Assembly (NCBI GenBank): GCA_027317045.1
Contig: DAHVFI010000232.1
Span: 1 to 7,363 of the forward strand
From: Gammaproteobacteria bacterium
GTDB taxonomy: Bacteria; Pseudomonadota; Gammaproteobacteria; Natronospirales; REEB76
Direction of reading: 5' to 3'
Length of the DNA: 7,363 nt
Notes under the pieces: model-generated
What the model was told of the DNA's origin: nothing
What the model saw: the letters and a program-made list of their open reading frames with translations, nothing else
Database searches by the model: none
Part shown: positions 1-5,100 of the stretch, in pieces
How positions within the stretch are numbered: the stretch's first letter is position 1
How the letters are laid out: each line of letters opens with the position of its first letter
Translations under genes and position numbers: made by a program

Positions 1-1
1 A

Positions 2-1336
2 TCGGTTCCGGGGGTGGAATCCGTCGCCCAGCGGGTGGGGCGTGCGAATCTTTTGAGCGGGCCCGCGCCCAGCTATAAAAGTGAAATCCAGGTGAACTTG
101 AAGAAATCATTGTCGGGTAATGCCCAGGCAAAAATACTCAAACAGTTTGATTCCTTATTGCGCGGGTTCAGCGGCGCGAAATTTACAGTCAACACTTTTC
201 TGACCGAGCGTATTCATGAAACCCTCAGCGGGTATACCGCTCCGGTAGTGGTGAATATCTTCGGCAACAGCCTTGACACCCTGGACCGCGCCGCGCAGCA
301 AGTGGCAGGCATCTTGTCGAAAATACACGGGGCGCGTGACGTGCAGGTGCAAGCGCCTCAGGGCAGCCCGCAGCTTGCGATCCGCCTCCGGGAACGGGCG
401 CTCGCTCGCTGGGGTATCGCACCGGTGGATGCCCTGGATGCCATTGAAACCGCCTACCAGGGCATGCGTGTCGGGCAGATCTATCTGGGCACGCGAGTCT
501 TCAATGTGAGCGTCATTTTTCCGCCCTCAGCGCGCCGTAATCCCATGGCGGTAGGCTCCCTGCTGCTGAAAAATCCCCAGGGGCTGCTGGTACCCCTCAG
601 GGCGGTGGCGGATATCCGGCTGACATCCGGCCGCTTCATGATTTTGCATGAAGCGGCACAGCGGGTGCAGACGGTGACCGCGTACCTGAGCGGACGCTCA
701 TTGACGGGCTTCGTTCAGGAGGCCGAGACAAACTTGCATGCCGCAAATCTGCCGCCAGGCGCCTATGCGGTATTCAGCGGGGCAGCCCAGGCAAGCGCGC
801 AGGCCACCCATGAGCTGCTGCTCAAGACCGCCGTGGCCATCGCGGCCATCATGATGCTGCTGTTCCTGGCGTTGCGGTCCATGCGCTCGTTGCTGCTGGT
901 GCTGGCGAACCTGCCCTTTGCCCTGGTGGGCGGTGTCGCCGCGGTACTTCTCATGGGCGGCGTGGTGTCCATCGGTTCCCTGGTGGGATTTGTGACCCTA
1001 TTCGGCATCACCTTGCGCAATTCCATCATGCTGATCTCACATTACAAACATCTGGTGCAGGCAGAGGGCATGACCTGGGGGCCGGAAGCGGCCCTGCGGG
1101 GTGCGAGTGAGCGGCTCCTGCCCATCCTCATGACCGCCCTGGTCACGGCTCTGGCCCTGCTGCCGTTGGCACTCGGCAGCCATGTGCCGGGACAGGAAAT
1201 CGAAGGTCCCATGGCCATTGTGATTCTCGGCGGATTGATTACCTCCACGCTCCTGAACCTGCTGATCCTCCCGGCCATCGCCCTCAAGTTCGGGCGCTTT
1301 GATAAAATCACCGCGGAGACCGATTTGCAGGTGTGA
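2..1336 (+). CDS. RND-family efflux permease (CzcA-like), C-terminal half, cut by window start
   Basis: This is the C-terminal part of an inner-membrane RND pump, the proton-driven component of a tripartite efflux complex. The frame is open to the window edge (S-V-P-G precede the GTG at 14), so that GTG is probably internal and the true start lies upstream. Numbered from that GTG, residues 1-265 belong to the second periplasmic loop: ERIHETLSGY at 65-74, then NIFGNSLDTLD (81-91), typical of the CzcA/CusA-like branch. Five hydrophobic segments follow (about 268-287, 292-314, 318-343, 366-388, 398-424), matching TM8-TM12. GxxLRNSIMLISHY (331-344) and GPMAIVILGG (398-407) are strong family landmarks. 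The proton-relay residues of TM4 lie outside the window. No membrane-fusion or outer-membrane partner is visible downstream. Substrate cannot be assigned: the family covers heavy-metal and other exporters, and no metal-handling neighbour is present. Confidence 0.93.
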   Translation, partial: SVPGVESVAQRVGRANLLSGPAPSYKSEIQVNLKKSLSGNAQAKILKQFDSLLRGFSGAKFTVNTFLTERIHETLSGYTAPVVVNIFGNSLDTLDRAAQQVAGILSKIHGARDVQVQAPQGSPQLAIRLRERALARWGIAPVDALDAIETAYQGMRVGQIYLGTRVFNVSVIFPPSARRNPMAVGSLLLKNPQGLLVPLRAVADIRLTSGRFMILHEAAQRVQTVTAYLSGRSLTGFVQEAETNLHAANLPPGAYAVFSGAAQASAQATHELLLKTAVAIAAIMMLLFLALRSMRSLLLVLANLPFALVGGVAAVLLMGGVVSIGSLVGFVTLFGITLRNSIMLISHYKHLVQAEGMTWGPEAALRGASERLLPILMTALVTALALLPLALGSHVPGQEIEGPMAIVILGGLITSTLLNLLILPAIALKFGRFDKITAETDLQV

Positions 1337-1430
1337 ACCGGGATCTGATCAGCGTGAGAGTCAGAAATCAATTTGAGTTTGTCCGGATGGAATGACTGTA
1401 CATTGCTCCCGCAAGCATAGAGGGGTCTGT

Positions 1431-1484
1431 ATGCGTACTCCCTGCGATGACCGACTCCGCTGGGCAGAATGGGGATGGACCTAA
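1431..1484 (+). other. Possible 17-codon leader ORF overlapping the DUF2127 gene start
   Basis: An ATG at 1431 stands 5 bases after GAGGGG (1420-1425), the best Shine-Dalgarno match in this gap. Its frame encodes MRTPCDDRLRWAEWGWT and stops at TAA 1482-1484. It overlaps the annotated ATG 1447 of the DUF2127 gene in another frame and ends 4 bases before that gene's in-frame ATG at 1489, a geometry that would allow translational coupling. Chance is a real alternative for so short an ORF. Confidence 0.25.
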
Positions 1485-1971
1485 ACCCATGGATGGCAGC
1501 CTGTACGCGCGGTATTTGCACCGGCTCTTTTGGGTCAGCATCCTTGTCAAGGGTCTGGACGGTGTGCTGGAAACCATCGGCGGTATTCTCGTTCTGCTGG
1601 CAAACCGCGCGGATCTGATCAACATCGTCATTTTTCTTACGGCACCCGAGTTATCCGAAGACCCCGGTGATTTGGTTGCCAATTATTTGCGCCATGTGGT
1701 ACTCAATTTGTCATCCAATACCAAATATTTTGCCAGTGTTTACCTGTTGTTCAACGGTGTAGTCAAGGTATTGCTGATGATCGGCATACTGCGTGGCAAA
1801 CTCCGGTCTTACCGGATGGCATTAGGTTTTATAGCGATCTTTATCGGTTACCAGTTATATCGTTTCAGTCATACGCATTCACTGGTTCTTTTGGGCTTCA
1901 TGTGTTTTGATCTCCTGACCCTGTACCTCATCTGGATAGAATATCGCAGACGCCGCCGCTCGCCGGCCTAG
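1447..1971 (+). CDS. DUF2127-type small integral membrane protein, function unknown
   Basis: The product is 174 residues with four hydrophobic segments at about 27-52, 94-115, 121-140 and 144-164, and an arginine-rich C-terminus (YRRRRRSPA) that should face the cytoplasm. LHRLFWVSILVKGLDGVLE near the N-terminus, YLLFNGVVKVLLMIGILRGK in the second segment and GYQLYRF in the third fit my recollection of the DUF2127 family of predicted membrane proteins, which has no established function. The start is uncertain. The ATG at 1447 lacks a well-placed Shine-Dalgarno sequence; the nearest, GAGGGG at 1420-1425, is 21 bases away. An in-frame ATG at 1489 (Met15) lies just before the conserved part and would give 160 residues. 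The gene sits 110 bases after the RND gene on the same strand, so co-transcription is possible, but no functional link is evident. Confidence 0.8.
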   Translation: MTDSAGQNGDGPKPMDGSLYARYLHRLFWVSILVKGLDGVLETIGGILVLLANRADLINIVIFLTAPELSEDPGDLVANYLRHVVLNLSSNTKYFASVYLLFNGVVKVLLMIGILRGKLRSYRMALGFIAIFIGYQLYRFSHTHSLVLLGFMCFDLLTLYLIWIEYRRRRRSPA

Positions 1972-2107
1972 TTTTCTTGCGTAGCCGCCGCCGCATGCGG
2001 GTGCAGTCAATGAACGCTGCCTACGGCATCCGGATTTGATCCGCCAATCACCCGGCCCGGTACGGCGCTCGGATCTGCGTAATCCGGAGGGGTAGGCTTG
2101 AAAACGG

Positions 2108-2125
2108 CTGTCATATTTCTGTCAT
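2108..2125 (+). promoter_or_regulatory. Pho box (PhoB binding site) upstream of pstC
   Basis: The sequence CTGTCATATTTCTGTCAT consists of two perfect CTGTCAT repeats separated by ATTT, an 11-base period. It matches the E. coli PhoB consensus, whose two CTGTCAT-like halves are separated by a 4-base A/T-rich spacer. It lies 211 bases before pstC and in its orientation. In E. coli, PhoB~P bound here replaces the -35 contact and recruits sigma-70 polymerase during phosphate starvation. Confidence 0.92.
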
Positions 2126-2135
2126 ATTCCACCCC

Positions 2136-2141
2136 TAGACT
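2136..2141 (+). promoter_or_regulatory. Probable -10 element of the PhoB-dependent pst promoter
   Basis: TAGACT matches TATAAT at 4 of 6 positions and begins 10 bases after the end of the Pho box, the spacing usual for PhoB-activated promoters. Transcription would start near 2147-2149, leaving an untranslated leader of about 190 bases before pstC. Confidence 0.6.
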
Positions 2142-2328
2142 CACCAAGCTTCTATACGGAGGTGAGCCGCCGATCAGCAGTGACAATCCCCGCCCGGCGC
2201 CAGCGTGATGTCCAGAGCGCCGCCCCGGCAGTGTCCTCCGGGCCGGAGAGCAAGCCGGTGGCGCGGGACGATCGAATCAAATCCTATGGCCTCCGCCGGT
2301 AGTGCAGTGAATTAAGCAAAATCAGCTG

Positions 2329-2333
2329 AAGGA
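2329..2333 (+). promoter_or_regulatory. Shine-Dalgarno sequence of pstC
   Basis: AAGGA precedes two in-frame start candidates: GTG 2337, only 3 bases away, and TTG 2343, 9 bases away. Spacing alone favours the TTG; codon strength favours the GTG. The choice changes the protein by two residues only. Confidence 0.55.
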
Positions 2334-2336
2334 ACT

Positions 2337-3335
2337 GTGACTTTGAACAGCACCCCACGTACCCAGGCCATACGCGTGGTTCCGGTTCCACACCGGCGGC
2401 ACGGGCGCAGCGCCTTGGCGGATAGTTTTTTCCGCGGCATCACGCGCTTGGCGGCGTTGCTGGTGTTGGCGCTGATGGTGGGCATTCTGCTGGTGCTGCT
2501 GGTCCAGGCCTGGCCCGCCTTTCATCGTTTCGGCTGGCATTTCTTTTCCGGCACTCAATGGGATCCGGTCACCGATCAGTTTTCGGCGCTGGCCTCGATT
2601 TTCGGCACCCTGGTGACCTCCTTGATCGCGATGATCATCGCGGTACCGGTGAGTTTCGGCATTGCACTTTTTATCACTGAACTGGCGCCTGCCTGGCTGC
2701 GCCGTCCCGTGAGCACGGCCATTGAACTGCTGGCGGCCATACCCAGCATCATCTATGGTATGTGGGGTTTGTTCGTATTTGCGCCGATATTCAGCGAATA
2801 TGCCCAACCGTGGATCACGGATCACATCGGCAACTGGCCGCTGGTGGGTGTGCTTTTCCAGGGTCCGCCCATGGGCATCGGCATCTTCACCGCCGGCCTG
2901 ATCCTCGCCATCATGGTGATTCCGTTCATCAGTGCGGTGATGCGCGATGTGTTTGACCTTGTGCCCACGGTCCTCAAGGAATCCGCCTACGGTGTCGGCT
3001 GTACCACCTGGGAAGTCGTTTGGAACGTGGTGCTGCCCTATACACGCGTGGGCGTTGTCGGCGGCATCATGCTGGGTTTGGGCCGTGCCCTGGGCGAAAC
3101 CATGGCCGTGACTTTTATCATCGGCAACAGTCACGATATCAGCCGCTCATTGTTCATGGCGGGCAACACCATTTCCTCGACCCTTGCCAATGAATTCACG
3201 GAAGCGGTGGGCCCGATTTATACTTCATCGCTGATCGCCCTGGGTCTGATACTGTTCTTCATCACCTTCGTGGTGCTGGGGCTGGCCAAACTTCTGCTGT
3301 TGCGCATGGGTACGCGCGAGGGGCGCAAGAGCTGA
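2337..3335 (+). CDS. pstC: Phosphate ABC transporter permease PstC
   Basis: One of the two inner-membrane channel subunits of the high-affinity phosphate importer, working with PstA, the PstB ATPase and periplasmic PstS. The 332 residues are slightly longer than E. coli PstC (about 319). A basic N-terminal tail of about 33 residues precedes TM1 (about 36-58). The body is very close to the E. coli protein: IYGTLVTSF-like at 88-96, AVPVSFGIALFITELAP (102-118), ELLAAIPSIIYGMWGLF (130-146), the cytoplasmic coupling loop KESAYGVGCTTWEVVWNVVLP (214-234) that docks on PstB, and GRALGETMAV (249-258), whose Arg and Glu are conserved in PstC. The start is GTG (or TTG 2343), and a TAA at 2313 closes the frame upstream. 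The last base of its TGA is the first base of the pstA ATG, indicating coupled translation. The Pho box at 2108 should control it. No pstS precedes it, which is unusual. Confidence 0.97.
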   Translation: MTLNSTPRTQAIRVVPVPHRRHGRSALADSFFRGITRLAALLVLALMVGILLVLLVQAWPAFHRFGWHFFSGTQWDPVTDQFSALASIFGTLVTSLIAMIIAVPVSFGIALFITELAPAWLRRPVSTAIELLAAIPSIIYGMWGLFVFAPIFSEYAQPWITDHIGNWPLVGVLFQGPPMGIGIFTAGLILAIMVIPFISAVMRDVFDLVPTVLKESAYGVGCTTWEVVWNVVLPYTRVGVVGGIMLGLGRALGETMAVTFIIGNSHDISRSLFMAGNTISSTLANEFTEAVGPIYTSSLIALGLILFFITFVVLGLAKLLLLRMGTREGRKS

Positions 3336-4189
3336 TGGCTTTCTCTGCCCGCTATTTGCGCCGCCGGCTGCTGAACGGTTTTAACCTCGGCGTGTCTGTG
3401 CTGGCCACCCTATTCGGTCTGTTCTGGCTGGGCTGGCTGATGTGGACACTCGTCAGTCGGGGTCTGCAGTGGATCGGTCCCAGTCTGTTCACCCAGAGCA
3501 CGCCGCCGCCGGCGGCCGCCGGCGGCGGCATTGCCAACGCCATCGTCGGGTCGCTGTTGATTACCCTGGTGGGCGTGGTCGTGGGTACGCCCATCGGCAT
3601 CCTGGCCGCCACCTGGCTGGCGGAATTCGGCCGGCATTCGCGCATCGCGGCGGTGATACGTTTCGTGAACGACATCCTGCTGAGCGCACCGTCCATCGTG
3701 ATCGGCGTATTTGTCTATGCAGTGGTGGTCGCGCGCTTCGGCCATTTCTCCGGCTGGTCGGGCGGTCTGGCTCTGTCCATCATCATGCTGCCGGTGGTGT
3801 TACGCACCACCGAGGACATGCTCATACTGGTGCCGGACCAGCTGCGCGAAGCCGCCGCCGCCCTGGGAGCGCCTCAGTGGCGGGGGGTGGTGACGGTGGT
3901 ATACCGTGCTTCCCTGGGCGGCATTCTCACCGGTGTGATGCTGGGTATCGCGCGCATCAGCGGCGAGACCGCGCCGCTGTTATTCACCGCGCTCAACAAC
4001 CAGTTCTGGAGCTCGGATATGAGCCGGCCGATGGCCAACCTGCCGGTAATGATTTTCCAGTTTGCCATGAGCCCCTATGACAACTGGCAGCATCTGGCCT
4101 GGGCGGCGGCCTTGCTCATCACGCTTGCGATTCTGGCGCTGAGCTTGATTGCCCGTATCCTGATTCGTGCCAATGCGTTTGTGAAATAA
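3335..4189 (+). CDS. pstA: Phosphate ABC transporter permease PstA
   Basis: The second channel subunit of the phosphate importer, pairing with PstC in the inner membrane. It has 284 residues (E. coli PstA about 296), with TM1 at about 17-40 and the permease core from about 68. The coupling loop LREAAAALGAPQWRGVVTVV (170-189) is the EAA motif that contacts PstB. Arg157 in VVLRTTEDML and Arg207 in ARISGETAPLLFTALNNQFW correspond, by a constant offset of 13, to the E. coli PstA arginines 170 and 220 that I recall as important for transport. The first periplasmic loop carries TPPP-AAA-GGG (56-65); the PPP and glycines are common in PstA, but here the DNA forms a perfect palindrome (listed separately). 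The ATG overlaps the pstC stop by one base, and pstB begins 2 bases after the TAA, so all three are one transcript. Confidence 0.97.
   Translation: MAFSARYLRRRLLNGFNLGVSVLATLFGLFWLGWLMWTLVSRGLQWIGPSLFTQSTPPPAAAGGGIANAIVGSLLITLVGVVVGTPIGILAATWLAEFGRHSRIAAVIRFVNDILLSAPSIVIGVFVYAVVVARFGHFSGWSGGLALSIIMLPVVLRTTEDMLILVPDQLREAAAALGAPQWRGVVTVVYRASLGGILTGVMLGIARISGETAPLLFTALNNQFWSSDMSRPMANLPVMIFQFAMSPYDNWQHLAWAAALLITLAILALSLIARILIRANAFVK
3502..3529. repeat. Perfect 28-bp all-G/C palindrome inside pstA
   Basis: The left arm 3502-3515 is exactly the reverse complement of the right arm 3516-3529, with no loop and no A or T. In frame it encodes the end of Thr56, then Pro57-59, Ala60-62 and Gly63-65, so each homotripeptide is one codon type or nearly so (CCG x3, GCG/GCC/GCC, GGC x3). 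In mRNA a hairpin would have to open a few central bases as a loop. It may simply follow from CCG/GGC codon preference. Confidence 0.9.
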
Positions 4190-4191
4190 TC

Positions 4192-5028
4192 ATGAGCAAA
4201 TCGGATCCAACAAAAACTCACGCCATCTCGCTGGAGGTCCCGGTGCGTTCTCCGGGCGGAAAATCCGTCATCGAAAATCCGAAGCTGAGCATTAATCAGC
4301 TCAATTTCTATTACGGGCGTTTTCAGGCCCTGCGCGACATCAATATGAACATTGCCGAACGTCAGGTGACGGCCTTCATCGGCCCCTCCGGATGCGGAAA
4401 GTCCACGTTGCTGCGCACCCTGAATCGCATCTACGGCCTGTACCCGGATCAGCGCGCCACCGGTGCGATCATGCTCGACGGCCGCAATATCCTGGACCGG
4501 GATCAAGATCTGAATTATCTGCGCGCAAAAATCGGCATGGTGTTTCAGAAACCCACGCCATTCCCCATGTCGGTATTCGAGAATATCGCCTTCGGCGTGC
4601 GCCTCTATGAACGCCTGTCGCGTATGAAGATGCAGGAGCGGGTGGAATGGGCGCTGCGCAAGGCAGCCCTATGGGAGGAAGTGAAGGACAAACTGCATCA
4701 GGGCGGCACGCGCCTGTCCGGCGGCCAGCAGCAACGCCTGTGCATTGCCCGCGCCATCGCGGTAAAACCGGAAATCCTGCTGCTGGACGAACCGGCCTCG
4801 GCCCTGGATCCGCTCTCGACCCTGAAAATCGAGGAATTGATCGCTGAATTGAAGACCGATTACACCATTGTCATCGTCACCCACAACATGCAGCAGGCGG
4901 CGCGCGTTTCCGACTACACCGCCTTCATGTACTTGGGCAGTCTGGTGGAATACGCCGACACCAGCACCCTGTTCACCAACCCCGCTCGCAAACAGACCGA
5001 AGACTATATTACCGGCCGCTACGGCTGA
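4192..5028 (+). CDS. pstB: Phosphate ABC transporter ATP-binding protein PstB
   Basis: The ATPase subunit that drives phosphate import; two copies sit on the cytoplasmic face of PstC-PstA. From the ATG it has 278 residues. Motifs in order: aromatic/A-loop region FYYGRFQAL (39-47), Walker A GPSGCGKST (64-72), Q-loop MVFQKPTPFPMSVFENIAFG (116-135) with Gln119, ABC signature LSGGQQQ (175-181), Walker B ILLLDE (195-200) with catalytic Glu200, D-loop ALDP (204-207), and H-loop THNM with His231. FQKPTPFPMS and the C-terminal EDYITGRYG are specific to PstB. All catalytic residues are intact. The ATG lies 2 bases after pstA and has no Shine-Dalgarno sequence, so it would rely on coupling. An in-frame GTG at 4243 (Val18) has an ideal one and would give 261 residues, nearer the E. 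coli length of 257. phoU does not follow. Confidence 0.97.
   Translation: MSKSDPTKTHAISLEVPVRSPGGKSVIENPKLSINQLNFYYGRFQALRDINMNIAERQVTAFIGPSGCGKSTLLRTLNRIYGLYPDQRATGAIMLDGRNILDRDQDLNYLRAKIGMVFQKPTPFPMSVFENIAFGVRLYERLSRMKMQERVEWALRKAALWEEVKDKLHQGGTRLSGGQQQRLCIARAIAVKPEILLLDEPASALDPLSTLKIEELIAELKTDYTIVIVTHNMQQAARVSDYTAFMYLGSLVEYADTSTLFTNPARKQTEDYITGRYG
4233..4237 (+). promoter_or_regulatory. Strong Shine-Dalgarno sequence inside the annotated start of pstB
   Basis: GGAGG at 4233-4237 lies 5 bases before the in-frame GTG at 4243. The upstream ATG at 4192 has no comparable site. Either pstB really begins at 4243, or two forms are made, or the match is chance (it encodes Leu-Glu-Val). Confidence 0.4.
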
Positions 5029-5100
5029 ATCATAGACTACCGGTAATGTGCAGTACGTGCGTGCGTACCTGCGGTCAGCGCGCAGCCGGCAAATGAGGAT
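5029..5100. other. Convergent gap between pstB and the TolB/TPR gene
   Basis: This 72-base spacer separates two converging genes. It holds the palindrome TACCGGTA (5038-5045), a GTACG/CGTAC stem with a 6-base loop (5053-5068) and a CTGCG/CGCAG stem with a 7-base loop (5069-5085). All stems are short and none is followed by a T-run on either strand, so I see no typical intrinsic terminator. Confidence 0.5.

Larger units (their letters stand above)
1972..2336 (+). other. Intergenic region and pst leader
   Basis: This is a 365-base gap between the DUF2127 gene and pstC. The first part has small palindromes (CCGCATGCGG at 1991-2000, ATCCGGAT at 2028-2035) and a weak CGGAT/ATCCG stem (2070-2086); none has a T-run, so I call no terminator. 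A Pho box and a -10 element follow. The expected leader from about 2148 to 2336 holds GGAGGTGA at 2158-2165, a full match to the 16S anti-Shine-Dalgarno sequence, but no ATG follows at normal spacing. A GTG-started frame (2162, or 2180) runs to TAG 2300-2302 and would encode at most 46 arginine-rich residues that I do not recognise. A small hairpin, CTCCGG-G-CCGGAG, lies at 2236-2248. No pstS-like coding sequence is present. Confidence 0.7.

Noticed and set aside
1042..1521. A 159-residue minus-strand open frame spanning the end of the RND gene and the following gap
   Set aside because: It runs antisense to conserved RND transmembrane segments and the start of the DUF2127 gene, and has no recognisable motif.
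1342..1623. GGATCTGATCA repeated at 1342-1352 and 1613-1623
   Set aside because: Only 11 bases, one copy inside a coding region; compatible with chance.
2162..2302. The 46-codon frame in the pst leader as a pstS remnant
   Set aside because: The translation shows no phosphate-binding-protein motif and no signal peptide; only the orphan Shine-Dalgarno sequence hints at a lost gene, so no pseudogene is called.
2322..3134. A 270-residue open frame on the minus strand opposite pstC
   Set aside because: It is antisense to an unmistakable pstC and is rich in His, Gln, Asp and Arg, as expected from reading a GC-rich gene backwards. No recognisable domain.
3442..4080. A 212-residue plus-strand frame inside pstA
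   Set aside because: An alternative frame of pstA with an Arg/His/Gly-rich composition; the pstA frame carries all the family motifs.
5053..5085. Tandem small stems after pstB as a bidirectional terminator
   Set aside because: The stems are only 5 bp and no T-run follows on either strand, so an intrinsic terminator is not supported.
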